64,000 bases of DNA from Chrysomallon squamiferum (lineage: Eukaryota > Mollusca > Gastropoda > Neomphalida > Peltospiridae), in the NCBI GenBank assembly GCA_012295275.1, contig CM022677.1:11241941-11305940 (forward strand). The letters are read 5' to 3'. Each line of letters starts with the position of its first letter. The first letter of the stretch is position 1. Shown in pieces: positions 1 through 11,420 of this stretch. The notes under the pieces are model-generated. The model was not told the origin of the DNA. It made no database searches and saw only the letters and a list, made by a program, of their open reading frames with translations. A program made the position numbers and the translations under genes.

Positions 1-250
1 TTTACAACAAAATAATCAGGTTTATATGAATGGAACTGGTGTGTATGTGTGTGTGTGTGTTTGAGCGAGAGAGAGAGAGAAAGAAAACATGATATAAAAT
101 GCAGTTATGATACAAGATTCTAACGTGTTACAAAATCCAACTTCCTACATTAAATCAAATTAAACTTCATTAGGTTTAGAATAATAAGAAAAGAAACTCA
201 AATTCACATGTTCAGTATTTTTTCTCTTTTCCAATGGCAACAGTACAAAC
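1..250. repeat. GT/GA microsatellites in left flank of copy A
   Basis: A short GT run (about 40-60) is followed by a GA run (about 65-83). The rest is AT-rich sequence with no exon I can support. Homology to the second copy of the segmental duplication starts near 235-248. Confidence 0.6.
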
Positions 251-257
251 TTTATCC

Positions 258-335
258 TCAGTGCTGGACAGCACCTTCTACTGAAACAACTTCACTAGTC
301 AACATCAGCACATCAGTCAGAGCTGTATGTGTATT
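258..335 (-). CDS. Terminal exon of a minus-strand gene (copy A)
   Basis: The minus strand reads a pyrimidine-rich acceptor ending TTTCAG, then 25 codons beginning NTHTALTDVLML and ending with a TGA stop. The same exon occurs in copy B (20071-20148) with acceptor, frame and stop preserved, differing at a few residues. It joins in phase with the ankyrin-like exon at 613-713, giving ...HTAQFQV then NTHTAL. The N-T-H-T-A-L pattern followed by hydrophobic helix residues fits the tail of an ankyrin-type helix pair. The protein is not identified. Conservation of the exon in both copies is the main support. Confidence 0.5.
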   Translation of the reverse strand, partial: NTHTALTDVLMLTSEVVSVEGAVQH

Positions 336-612
336 CTGAAAATAAAAGTACAAATGAAATAATGAAAATAATAAAGTGTTATAAACAAATAACTAATATA
401 TTATTAAAATATATATGATATTATTAAAATGTAAATTGTACTGATACCATTTACTGGATTATGAGATAATGATGATAATGGCAATATTTTAAAAAAGTAA
501 CAAAACAATAGCAAATAAATGATTATTATTATGCTATTTTACAATCAGTAAAGAGTTTTTACTATAAAACTTATTTTACTTCATAAGAAGTAAAAATAAG
601 ATAAAAACTTAC

Positions 613-713
613 AACTTGGAATTGTGCAGTATGCAGTGTCTGTACAGCTGATTCATCCTTCTCCTTAATGTAAATTCCCTTTCTAGACAGCAACTGAACA
701 ATACTGCAATGAC
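613..713 (-). CDS. Ankyrin-repeat-like exon (copy A only)
   Basis: On the minus strand the acceptor (...TTATGTAG at 714-715) starts a phase-1 exon of 101 nt ending at a GTAAGT donor (GT at 612-611). If the previous exon donates a G, it reads GHCSIVQLLSRKG, the classic ankyrin second-helix pattern (GH..IV.LL...G), then an acidic/basic turn and a TLHTAQ that fits the start of the next repeat. The phase matches the terminal exon at 258-335. Copy B lacks this exon, because its sequence jumps from the homologue of about 625 to the homologue of about 1110. A single short repeat is weak evidence of family, so the ankyrin call is moderate. Confidence 0.45.
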
Positions 714-827
714 CTACATAAAATATTTAACATCAGTGGTAAAAAAAGTTTTTAGAAATTTCAATCACCATTTGTCTGATAAATGCATTTTTTGTTTTGC
801 TTATTATTATGCAATATTTCTCTCTCT

Positions 828-832
<5 letters not shown>

Positions 833-916
<84 letters not shown>
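833..916. repeat. (CA)n followed by (TA)n microsatellite
   Basis: A compound run of about 13 CA units passes directly into about 29 TA units. It sits in an intron of the copy A gene and lies in the block missing from copy B. It generates spurious ORFs on both strands. Confidence 0.95.
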
Positions 917-921
<5 letters not shown>

Positions 922-934
922 TAATAAAACATAC

Positions 935-1040
935 CCTGCCACTGTTGAGAGGTTTCTGAAAACATTCTAACACAGGCCTGACACATCCCTTGACACCAGA
1001 CTGTTGATTCACATTATCAATAGTCTCTTGTATCCATTCT
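935..1040 (-). CDS. Candidate upstream exon of the copy A gene
   Basis: The minus strand shows an acceptor-like GCATTTTCCAG (AG at 1042-1041) and a strong GTATGT donor (GT at 934-933). The longest open frame through it includes WIQETIDNVNQQSG and ends in phase 0. The ankyrin-like exon at 613-713 needs a phase-1 partner, so the two do not join cleanly in this frame. A phase-1 frame is open only over the 3' part. Either the exon border differs, an intervening exon exists, or the locus is decayed. Confidence 0.3.
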
Positions 1041-1129
1041 CTGGAAAATGCATTTTTGTGATGATGAAGTAGATGACAGGGACCTGGGTGCATTGGTACC
1101 ACTCTTAATCAGGTACAGGACTAGCCCGG

Positions 1130-1440
1130 TCATTCAAACTATCAATGTGGCGAAACATCTCATGAATGTTGCCTTCCAGAGAATCATCTTGTTCTGCTGC
1201 AGCTACAGCCTTTGTTTTCTTCTCTCTGTTTTATTTATCTTCTCATCCAGCTTCATTATCAGAGCAGCAAGCTCAAATATCACCTGCTGCTCAACTTCCT
1301 GGTTGTTTTCTTTGCCACAGTCACGCACATGTCATCAGGCAGCATAGCAGATGAAGTGTTTTTACCAGCATCAGCTTGTTTTCACAAAACTGCAGAATTC
1401 AGTGGTGCTCTGCTCTTTCCTTCTTGTTCCTGTCCATGCT
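1130..1440 (-). pseudogene. Decayed coiled-coil-like coding block (copy A)
   Basis: The minus strand carries a charged helical stretch (EQQVIFELAALIMKLDEKI) that copy B matches at 20480-20770 as EEQVTSELAALRMKLHEKI. In copy B the frame continues into KKREKKTKAVAAAEQDE. In copy A two extra bases in the AAAACAGAGAG run shift the frame, and a TAG follows. The shared pattern indicates a real ancestral exon now frameshifted here. No family is recognised. Confidence 0.4.
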
Positions 1441-1902
1441 GAATGTAAACCATTGATATATCCATATTATAGTATTCCAGCAGCACTTGCACTCTACAGT
1501 GTGGTTCTGGTCAGTGATTGTGTAGCTGGATGAGAAATTTATAAAATTCATTTGGAACATTTTCTCCTTATACTTTCTGCAATATCTATGCCAATGATGA
1601 TTTTAATTTGTCCTGGAAAACATCAAAAATAAATAAATATTGGTAATGATATGAAAAAGTAAACAGGTTTATAGGTTTAGGTTTATACTGTATGAGTTGA
1701 ACATTTTGTAATACATACAGGTGTGTTGAAGCAATTATTGTCAACCAGGTACGTTATCTGTAGATACAGATGTAAATAGTTTTGGATGTCTTAGTATTAG
1801 TCATATTAACTGCATAAGACACCTACTTCAGAAAAGAATAATTTTAGTAGTGTTTCGTGCATGAGAGTGTATTAATATCTTTTGTGATTATGATTACAAA
1901 TT

Positions 1903-1911
1903 ATCTCTGTG

Positions 1912-1961
<50 letters not shown>
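1903..1961. repeat. (GT)n microsatellite
   Basis: An almost pure GT run. The homologous position in copy B (near 21220) has only a few GT units, so the expansion is specific to copy A. Confidence 0.95.
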
Positions 1962-1964
<3 letters not shown>

Positions 1965-2639
1965 AAATATTATTATAACAAATAATTTTATTAATATTTT
2001 ACAGATCTTCATATGAAATAACTTGGTCATATTTTTCTTAAATTTTTTGTTCATCTTTATAGTTTATTAATTTGTCATGTTAACATAGAGCTATACAGTT
2101 ATTTAGCTTTAATAATATGAAAGCACTTAGGGCCCCACCTATTATAAACTTTAATATGGTTAAACAAAATCATTTAATGGATTGAGGAAGTCAGCAATTT
2201 AACATAAACCTTTAAAAAAATAAATCTTAAATAAACTGACAGAAAACAACCTGCCAAACAAAATCAGTATATTTTCTTTTAATAGTTTTATTAGTATATT
2301 AAAAAACTAATAATAATAATAATATAAATTAATAATAATAGTAAATAAATAAATAAATAATAAATAAATACAAATTCTCTGTGTGTTGACACATAGTTGT
2401 TGTGTGGTGTTTACTTTGTTTGGTGTGTGCTACACATGTCAATTTCATTTAAAACAAATTTAATTACTGGTCACACAAAATTTGCCCCTGATATATCATA
2501 CAGGTGATTGGTAAAACAAAATTAAGACTAAACAATTCTTCTTTATGCTGTTCACATTAGAAAAAAAAAAAAAATAAAATAAAATAAAAATTGATAAAAA
2601 ATATTAAAATCAATAAAATAAATAATAAATAGATAAATA

Positions 2640-2655
2640 TTATTCCCTAATAAAA

Positions 2656-2707
<52 letters not shown>

Positions 2708-2760
2708 TAAATAAATAAATTAATTAATTAATTAATTAATTAATTAATAAAATAATAAAT
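2640..2760. repeat. (TAA)n / (TTAA)n low-complexity tract
   Basis: TAA repeats merge into AAAT and TTAA repeats. Copy B has shorter AT-rich runs at the matching place (about 21590-21860). Confidence 0.9.
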
Positions 2761-3284
2761 ATTATTTCCGAGTAAGATGGCTACCATCAGGTGGCTGTGA
2801 CGTTTAAATTATACTTAAATAAAATCCAAAAAATCCAAACTCATTAACAACTATAATAATAAATAGTACTACCTGTCTGCTTCACAAAATGAAATACTTT
2901 AAGCAACTTTTTTGTTGCATGATAATGCGATTACACCAATTCTGTAGAAGATTCTTCGAACGTCAAACAAAAAATTAAATCCGTCAAGTCTCGACAATCA
3001 TCCCGCATTTTTCCGAAAATACAATCCTAAAAAAAATAAAGAAAAAGAGTTCAAAATAAATAAATAAAATAAAGGAATATAACAACTTTTATTAAAATAT
3101 ACTCGATGTGGTTCTTTTTTTATTATTATTATTATTTGTTGCTTTTTTTTAGCCAATCATTGACGTAAACTTCAAAATAAACGGTGCTGTTCTTTTTTTT
3201 CCCCTACTTTTTCTTTCTTCTTTTTTATTTATTTATATTTATGCACCAAATAAAATCACAAAGCTTACAGTTCACACTACAATA

Positions 3285-3316
3285 AAATGGTACAACATTT
3301 ATTTCTCTTAAAACAA

Positions 3317-3374
<58 letters not shown>

Positions 3375-4760
3375 TCAATGTTTGAACCTGTTCTATCAGT
3401 TCTCTTATCAGTATCAAAGTGGAAACTAATCAAATGAAGGGTATATTTCACCTTTTCGGACGACTTCTCCTGGTGTGCTGAAATGTTAAATAAAAACATG
3501 TGAAAGTAAATACAACAAACAGGAAAGTAAAAAAGATATGTACTTAAGAGAAAAAAGAGTGTGGCTGACTAGATTGATTTCGATGCCTATATTAATGTTC
3601 ATAAATTGATAGATTTGATTAGTTTTGATTAGTTAAATAGAAAAAAAGTAGAAACATCTAGCAAAAAAAAAAAAAAAAAAAAGAAGTAAACCAGAAATAA
3701 ATAAATCACACTTCACGTTCACAAGCAGGTACCTGCATTGTCTCTTGTATTGTTTTCCGTATTTCCTAATTGCTTGTAAAGCAATGAAACGCATTTGATA
3801 AAAAAGCTATTAAAATAAGCTATAGTTTTCTTCAAAACAATTGCGTTTTTCAGCCATTGACTTCAGTGTAAAAATGACGAAACAATTTTCAACAAAAGAT
3901 TTCCAGTGAGGTAGAAGATCGGCGGGAAATATAAATATGTCGACTAGACATATCTCTTGAAAAAAGATCAAACCCAACGGTAGGCCTATAATTCCCACAT
4001 TTCTAACTACTGCCAATGTTTTGCACGCACACGCACAGTCATATACAAATACTGTTTTAAGAAAGATTTATGTATATATACACAGATCATGATCATAATA
4101 TCTGTATGTCAAATCAGTGAAAAGGTAGTACAATAATTCTTCTAGTACTTCAAATAGTATATTATTTGTTTTGAGATACTACTGCAGCTGTTATTTAAGA
4201 AGCTTTACAAGACAACTTAGAAATGTAATAGATCCGTAATTATCCGCATCATTTTTAATCAGCCTTAGAAAAAGAATGGGAATTAGTGAATGCAAAATGG
4301 GCTATAGACATAGAGATTTCAGCAGTTGTTATCTACATCAAAATATCCACACACACACATTATTTATATATGTGATTGTTTTTTTATGTGTTTATGCATA
4401 TACTTAGAATTAGAAAACGCGTTGGCTTAAGAATTTTATTGTCAAAAATAATCATTTTCTAATTTCATTCGAATTTAAGTCCAATTCGCTAGTTTTCCAC
4501 TGTTTTTCACTAAACATTTATTCATCTGCATACAACTTTTTAAAATTGAAAACAGAAGCATTCGGGATTGTACAGAAATAAACTTCTAGAACAATGCATT
4601 TATAAATGTTTTTGAAACATTTCAAAAACTGTTTACATAGCATCCTTTTTTCTTCTCTTTTTTTTTATTTGTAAATAAAAGTGTAACCTCTCAAAACATT
4701 ATTTTACAAACACACTACCGTACTGGCTGCCACACCATCATATTTTGTATTTTATTTTGT
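3285..4760. other. Block present only in duplication copy A
   Basis: Copies A and B align up to about 3281/22410 and again from about 4765/22650. Between these points A has about 1.48 kb and B about 0.24 kb with no visible similarity. The A block contains a GT run (3317-3371), a poly-A stretch near 3663 and AT-rich sequence, with no supported gene. It is probably an insertion in A or a replacement event. No terminal repeats are obvious. Confidence 0.6.
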
Positions 4761-6008
4761 ATAAACAAAAATGCATGTCGCCAAATATAACAATATCCTT
4801 ATTAAATCTGCTTTTTTTTCTAACAAAAAGTTCGCATCATTGAATGATGTTGTATTGAATGTTCTGTTACAGTTGTCCCCCTTCGCAAAAGTGCAATTTT
4901 TTTATATTTTATATATATATACTAGTGGTAATATAGGCAATATAGATGAACATTATTAATTAATTAATGTATTCATTTATCATCATCATCATCATTATTA
5001 TTAGTAGTATTATTATATTATTATTATTACTATTATTATTATATTAATTATTAAAATAAATCATGTAGACTGTCTAAAACATTTGTATGAGGATGTTTAT
5101 GATCTACCTTTTAGTTTTTATTTTGTCTTGGAAGTGAACACCGTCCAATCTTTCTTAAATTTAATTTTTTTTTTTAATGCAGTAAAATTTGTAATTCACT
5201 TGCTATAACATGAACAGAAGTTTAAATGTTTAACAACAAATGTAAAGAAATCTAACAAAGAGTTGAGAAATGGAAAAATGATCAGTTAATTTTACTTGAA
5301 TTATTTCAGTAGCTGTTTTTATTTGTCACCAGTAATCTATGTTTAATTACAACGGGAAGGTCTACGTTGTTCAAGGCCGCCGAGAGACGTCATGTCCGTC
5401 TCTTTACAATAATCTCTTACGTCTACAAATGGTGCTGGGGATGGGTATTGAAATTACTTCTTAATTTTATTACACTGTACAAAAGAAGGTGCTGAAAGGT
5501 AAGATTGATGTTCATCAAACACAGAGACATACACAGATACAGAGACCAGGATGAATTACATTTAGCTGTAAACTGACGGACATTCTGGATGCAGGGAAAG
5601 GAATCCGAGATGATTTGATGCATTTTTGTTCAACGGATAGCTAGACCAAACAAGAGATTATAGATTAATAGGAAGATAGATATGTATGTAGATAGATAGA
5701 AAGATAGATAGATAGGTATAAAATGAAAAAGGTTGATATGACCGTGTCATAGTTTGTATTCAGTTAATAAAACAATTTATCAGTCTAATCTCGCGCCCAC
5801 TCAACTTTTTCTTTACAGTTTTAGAAAAGATTAGTAATCTGTATGTTTCTCTATACACTTACCTTCTGCTAAAAGCCGAAAACGTTATCAGGTGCAACAT
5901 TAACGTCATAAATTATATTACACTACAGATTAAAATGATAATTTCAAGTAAGAACATAGATTATAGAGGATACCTGTATTTTGAGAGTACTTTCAGTTTA
6001 TTTTAATT

Positions 6009-6049
<41 letters not shown>

Positions 6050-8635
6050 TATAAGAAAATAGAAGAAAACTTAAATGATATTCCATTATGAATACAAAGC
6101 TAACACGTTTATTTTGTAAAACGAGCGCAGTTTACACTACAAATCATATAACATCACATAATTTAAAACAAGTAAAAATAAGGTGTCAATTTTACTTAAG
6201 GATAACGCTATTTGCACTGTTCATTTTACCACTGAGTTATAAAAATAAATTTTAAAAACGTGTGCACTATTTATGAAGTAGTTTATACGGGATTTTAGTT
6301 ACATTGTGTTACACAGAACATTCAAAGTTAGAGAGTAGCGGTGACACCAACTGTGTACATTGTAAGAGAAGTCCGCCGATATCTTGAATAACTATGAATA
6401 TCCTTCCAGACTAGCTACATTTTTTCTCAGTTTAGAAAAAAAGTTAAGTGTCTGCACTACAAGTCTAATTATAAATATATTTTGTGCTATAATAAAAAAA
6501 AGTATATATATTTAATTTCCGATGAAACCTATTTAAATCGATGGTAATAAAAAAAATTCTAATTTTGATAATGCCTGTGAAAGAAATATATACCTAATAA
6601 AAGTAGTTTAATAAACCTCAAAATGTTGATGAATTTTAGATTAATGAAATAAAACTTCCATTTAAATTTGATGATATTAACTTTTATTAAGCAAATTTGA
6701 CAGACTTCAACTCAGAGTTTTTATTTTTATTTTAGATAATCCTTTAAAAAAATAATAACATTGTCTTAACAAAAACACCACGTTACTTTTGCTGAGTAAC
6801 AAATTATTCTGACATGATATAGTAAACACAACATAAATTACGTTGAGAAATATCACATTAATATCACAGTTGCTAATGAATTAACATTTTTATCTGGTTG
6901 CGATATTTTATTCCTGAATATTCACTGTACTTCTCAACTAGAAATATCAAGATGAATATCACTTCATATATAATAAATTATTTACTAATATTTAACAGAG
7001 AAACCTCAGCTTTTCAATACACACCTGTCTACAAAAAGAAAATCAATATTTAATTATCATTTGAGATGCAACTAAAAACCAATGCTGATTTTGATAGTAA
7101 CAGAGCAATTAGGAATTTGGAAACCTTCTTTATTTCTAAATTTTTCAACTATCCTTCGTGAATGAGATGATATTCAGTTAGTTATACGACAAAACACTGA
7201 AAATTACAGGTATGATTTCACTGTGAACGTTCAGAAATATAGATAGAACTTCCGTGTTGTAATTTTTTAAAATAATAGTAGCTTTGTATGTGACGTCAAA
7301 ATATATCGAGAACATTGTGCAACTAAATTCAAATACCGCTTCTAAATGTCCGTTTTAGTAAAAGTAACGTGATATTTTACTTTGCTAATTCGAAATCATA
7401 TAATAGAAAGGTGTAATTTTACTGTACGTGGAACTTAAATATTATGTACACTACAGAAAATAACCACAGTTAATATAGTAGACATTACTAACAATTATAA
7501 ATAATAATTATACATGGCGTTATGAAAATAAGCGGTTTAATTACTTATAAAAAAAAAAATGAAAATTAATTATGAGCAATGATATTTACAGTTTGAAGGT
7601 TAATTATGTTGAGAAATGTTATTTTATTAATTATCGTATATTTATATCAGGTTATATTGAAAAATATCTGAATTAATTCCCTGGAATCACGACAGTTTGT
7701 ACTGATTAGATGAGAAAAAGAAGGTGAACATGTCATTTTATTATGCGAAGTTTATTTTTTTCATTACATTCATTACAAGGTGTACATCAGCGCAAGTTGT
7801 ATAGTGTAATATATTTTACATTTCTTATTATACCTTATTATTATTAGATATTGAAATAACCACTCCACCAGTAAGTATCAATGAGTCAATGAAGCAGACA
7901 CCATATCCTGCCTTTGTCAACAGCTAAATAACAACAACAACAACAACAACAATAATAACACCTTAATATTTTTATTTTTTATTTTGTTTTTATTTTTCTG
8001 TAAAAACAGAAGGTTCCTACATATGTCTGACGCTATTCTCTTAGTTTCATTAGAACTGTTCTGAGTGCGGATATAAAAATTACTTCGAATTTTTTATTAG
8101 GCCTCGTAAAGTTATCAGAGAAATCAGATTTATTCTTAGTGTATTGTTTCTGTCGAGATAAAAAATAAATACTTCTTTTTTAAAAAAGTATATAATAATG
8201 ATAATAATGATTTATTTATAATGTAATTACATGAGAAATCGTGAACTTTTCGTAAAGCCACAGTTAACTAAAAATTATTGCTGTTTACACTGATAATGTT
8301 ACCCATCGATAACAAAATAAGACACAAGTTTTGAAACGTATTAGTTTTATGAGAAATTAAAATTACATTAATTAGAGATTATCAGTTATATTATTGAATA
8401 AACATGGAATTTCATTCTAGATTAACTTACTTTTCTTAGTGTTTAAAAAAAATCTGATATATTCTTAATTACATAATTTGGTAAATTTGAATTTTAGATT
8501 TATCATGTAATTTCATGTAGGGAGAGATGTAAATTGTGTCGCGGAATGTCATGTTACTCCTGTCATAAAACAAAGTATCACATTGTGACACTGAAAGGTG
8601 CACAATTAATTTTCAGTAATATCAATACAATAGTA

Positions 8636-9450
8636 CAGTGGTTCTCAACTTTTGTTTTGTCAGTGGCACACCTTAGAACACATGAAAAAATAGCGGCACA
8701 CCTGCAGTGTTTTGAATTTCGTCAGTCAAATAGCTGGCTTCTTTAGTGAGAAATTTGTGTCTGGCTTTTTTTCATAATTTCCTCAATGTTTGGTCGAATA
8801 TGAGACGGACACACCCTCATTTCTGCTTTCGTTGTAGTAATCTCTCGTGCTTCATGTTTTTGATGTTGCCTAATTCACATATATAAGGAGTTGAAAATTG
8901 TAATAAAATTGCTAAAACTCTTTTACATAATATGGGATACACCTCTTGTATTGAAATCCAAAATTAATCAATGGGCAGAGTCGAATGTTTTAATTTTAAG
9001 GTCATTAGAAAGGGCGGCCAATTCGTCTTCTTCCTGTAACTCAAGTTCAATGTGGGAAGAATGATTTATGAAAGGATCTCTAATCCAATCATACTTTTCT
9101 CTCTTTAATGATGGAAATTTATTGTTGATGCTTTCGTCCAGGGCTGTCAGATGAGTAAACACAATAGGGATCACTTCTCTAATGCAGGTAGAACGCAGTA
9201 AAGGGAACATATAAAGGTGGACAGTGATTGCTCTTTTTTTCCCCAAATCACTATTTTCTTTTTGAGGGCAACTAACTTGTCTGTTGAAGTGAGAATATTT
9301 TCGTTTTTACCTTGCATTCTACTGTTTGTTTTATTTTGGGATCACGTGGTTTTTCGCATTTTCTTAGTGTGCCGTTCAAAATTTTGCGGCACGCATAGGA
9401 AGATCTCGTGGCACATCTGTGCGCCGCAGCACACTGGTTTAGAATCACTG
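8636..9450 (-). mobile_element. Decayed hAT-type DNA transposon
   Basis: The left end reads CAGTGGTTCTCAAC. The reverse complement of the right end reads CAGTGATTCTAAAC. These are near-perfect terminal inverted repeats of the CAGTGGTTCTCAA type used by Charlie-like hAT elements. Inside, on the minus strand, is a fragment of a hAT transposase (next entry). No matching 8-bp target duplication is visible in the flanks (caatagta on the left, aattaatg on the right). At about 815 bp it is an internally deleted, non-autonomous copy. Copy B of the segmental duplication has no element here, and homology stops at its left end. Confidence 0.8.
8968..9246 (-). pseudogene. hAT transposase fragment (ZBED5/FAM200-like)
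   Basis: A 92-residue open stretch resembles the C-terminal part of Charlie-type hAT transposases and their domesticated relatives (ZBED5, FAM200). The guide is a helix ending HLTALDESINNKFPSL, then YDWIRDPF and an acidic stretch with ELAALSNDLKIK, where those proteins carry WIRDPF followed by an acidic 'E.L..L..D..LK..F' motif. This identification is from memory of the family. The BED zinc finger and most of the RNase-H core are missing, so it cannot encode an active transposase. It lies entirely within the terminal repeats at 8636-9450, which supports the assignment. Confidence 0.7.
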
Positions 9451-10060
9451 AATTAATGTTATACTAATCATGTTATAAGGCAGAATATTGATAAACATTA
9501 CTTACACCTCAAAGTATTTGTGTAAACTGTTTAACAAATATAAATTGATTGACAAGATAAATATATGTAATTATTTAAAATCATATTACAAAAATCATTT
9601 TTAAAATCTCTAATAATGCTTGCAGGAGGCACTGGATTGGAAAATGGATGAAAAACAAATAAAAAATAAATAAAGAAATGCATAGCTTAATTTATGTGTT
9701 TGTTGTGTATGTGTGTTTTTGTATGCAAATGTGTGCACCAACACACACCAATGTAAACACACATCCATGGATTCATATATATTTTATTTATACTCGTCAA
9801 TATTCAGTCGATTTTCAGAAGCTTACCTCTATCAGACATGTGTAAGTGCATGTGAATGTGTGTATGTGTGTGTGTATGCACGGATAGATAGATAGATAGA
9901 TCAGATAGATCCTGAAGTCACTATCAGTAATTGCAATATATGATCACTAGATAAGTTTCTATATTTTCAGTCAGTAAACAAAAACAATGTTACTTTTTTA
10001 AATATTTAATTATCAGTTTAATCTTAAAAGCCCCTAGTGCCTGTACAAACTTCAGCCTGT
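9451..10060. other. Intergenic, no gene seen
   Basis: AT-rich sequence with a GT-rich stretch (about 9700-9880) and a short GATA run (9883-9902). No exon or transposon end is supported. Confidence 0.6.
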
Positions 10061-10074
10061 GTTTATCAGTAGCT

Positions 10075-10245
10075 CCACCCATATGCAGGACAGACAGTCG
10101 GTGTGTGGGTGACTAGGGCAGGGGGGTGGATAGGATAAAAACGGGTGAGCCAGGGGAAAGTCTGCCAGGGGAAAGTGTTCTCACCCATTTTTATCTCTCC
10201 GCCCCCTGCACACCGACTCTGTGCCCCCCTCAGACAGATTGTGAA
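10075..10245. repeat. G-rich imperfect hairpin
   Basis: Two arms of roughly 55-60 bp face each other. The left arm runs from the 'acagtcggtgtg' region to 'ggataaaaacgggtgag'. The right arm runs from 'ctcacccatttttatc' to 'cacaccgactctgt'. The loop contains two copies of 'ccaggggaaagt'. The left arm includes a run of six G. Long ORFs on both strands here are by-products of the palindrome. A related G-rich core (gggcaggggggcaggggcc) recurs near 10906 and 11328. Confidence 0.75.
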
Positions 10246-10269
10246 GGTACAGAACCAAGTTGAAACTTT

Positions 10270-10720
10270 AAAACGATCGAATCTCGGCATTTTTCGAGGT
10301 TCCATTTATCCCATATGGATAATTAGCGTAGTAAGCTTAGTGAGTACATCTCACGTAAGGCTGAAGTTCCGAGCACATATCACTAAAGGGAGATAACTCT
10401 AATCGATATAATTTTTACTTTATTTAGTGAGTACATGCCACGTAAGGGAGATAACTGTAATGGATACAATTTTCACTTTACTTAGTGAGTACATCTCACA
10501 TAAGGGACATAACTCTAATCTATGTTTGTGAACACATATCACTAAAGGGAGATAAGTCTAATCGATATAATTTTAAATTTGTTTACTGAGTACATCTCAT
10601 GTAAGGGACCTAACTCTATTCTATGTTTGTGAGCACATGTCACTAAACTGTAATCAATATAGCCTTTACTTCGCCGAGTAAACTCCTCCCACCTCTGGTG
10701 ACACATCACGGGGTGTGACC
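10270..10720 (+). repeat. SINE-like/minisatellite family, copy 1
   Basis: Tandem, slightly varied units of about 60-110 bp contain 'gtgagtacatctcacgtaa', 'gggagataactctaatcg' and 'gagcacatatcactaaaggg'. The left edge holds 'cgaatctcggcatttttcg', whose complement recurs at 62567-62600 as 'cgccgagattcgatcc', resembling a tRNA-type B box. The whole block reappears inverted at 62279-62605. Partial copies are at 11130-11240. Confidence 0.8.
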
Positions 10721-10740
10721 CATGTTATATATAAAGAAAG

Positions 10741-10960
10741 TTATGTTTCCACAATAGATGAATCTGGAATCGGAAAGTACTGCTGATGTCTCCAAAAACG
10801 CTGAGATTCAATCCCACGATCTCACACACATGAACATGCTTACAAGAAACATTACTGGTTTCAACTTGGTTCTGTACCTTCACAAGCTGTGTCAGGGTGG
10901 GGTACTAGGGCAGGGGGGCAGGGGCCATGCGTTTTTATTAAACTATTTTTTGTATTGTTC
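10741..10960 (+). repeat. Dispersed repeat unit with G-rich core (copy 1)
   Basis: This stretch ('aacatgcttacaa', 'accttcacaagctgtg', 'gtactagggcagggggg', 'ccatgcgtttttatt') is repeated at 11240-11420 with small changes, and its middle is shared with 10110-10260. It is non-coding repeat sequence. Confidence 0.75.
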
Positions 10961-11129
10961 TGCTGTTACAATCTTCTATTATGTGAATAATGTTTTTATT
11001 AGAATTATTTTTTCTTACCTTCGCTGAATAATTAAATAGCATTTCTTTAGCACTTAACTAAATGAATTAAATGATACAGAAATCTAAATTAGAAACTACA
11101 TCATTATTCTTTTTTATTTCATTTTTCAA

Positions 11130-11420
11130 GATAACTCTAATCGATATAATTTTTACTTTATTTAGTGAGTACATCTCACGTAAGGGAGATAACTCTAATC
11201 GATATAATTTCCACTTTGCTTAGTGAGTACATCTCACGATGTCACACATATGAACATGCTTACAACAAACATTAAAGTTTCAATTTGTTTCAGTACCTTC
11301 ACAAGCTGTGAGGGTGAGGTACTAGGGCAGGGGGGTAGGGGCCATGCGTTTTTATTTCTTAAACTATTTTTTTTTATTATTGTTCTGCTGTTACTATCTT
11401 CTATATTGAATATCGTTTTC
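11130..11420 (+). repeat. Second copy of the SINE-like unit plus G-rich core
   Basis: Two copies of 'gataactctaatcgatata' with 'gtgagtacatctcacg' (11130-11240) run into the second copy of the G-rich repeat (11240-11420). The order of modules matches 10270-10960, so the pair behaves as one composite repeat unit duplicated in tandem. Confidence 0.75.

Larger units (their letters stand above)
235..8635. repeat. Segmental duplication, copy A
   Basis: Most of this interval is repeated in the same orientation at about 20050-26757. Matching landmarks are a 3' exon (258-335 vs 20071-20148), a coiled-coil-like coding block (about 1130-1440 vs 20480-20770), 'atggctaccatcag'-type sequence (2777 vs 21874), blocks starting 'gccaaatataacaatatcc' (4780 vs 22662), and sequence around 5340-5630, 6050-6130, 7200-7260 and 8500-8635. 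The offset falls from about 19.8 kb to 17.9 kb because of indels: copy A carries an extra ~480 bp (about 630-1110) and ~1.3 kb (about 3285-4760). Apart from the exons listed separately the interval is AT-rich, with GT runs at 1903-1961 and 3317-3371 and TTA/TAA runs at 2646-2760 and 6009-6050. By eye the copies differ every ten or so bases, so the duplication is not recent. Confidence 0.88.

Noticed and set aside
5423-5623. ORF paired with a near-identical one at 23333-23539 in duplication copy B
   Set aside because: Similarity is expected from the duplication itself. The frames diverge at their ends, replacements are frequent, and there is no splice context or known domain.
8534-8746. ORF starting MCRGMSCYSCHK with a Cys-rich start, partly conserved in copy B
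   Set aside because: Its 3' half is hAT terminal repeat sequence and the copy B frame ends differently; conservation is explained by the duplication.
10066-10396. Overlapping ORFs on both strands
   Set aside because: They arise from the palindromic G/C-rich hairpin and have no coding features.
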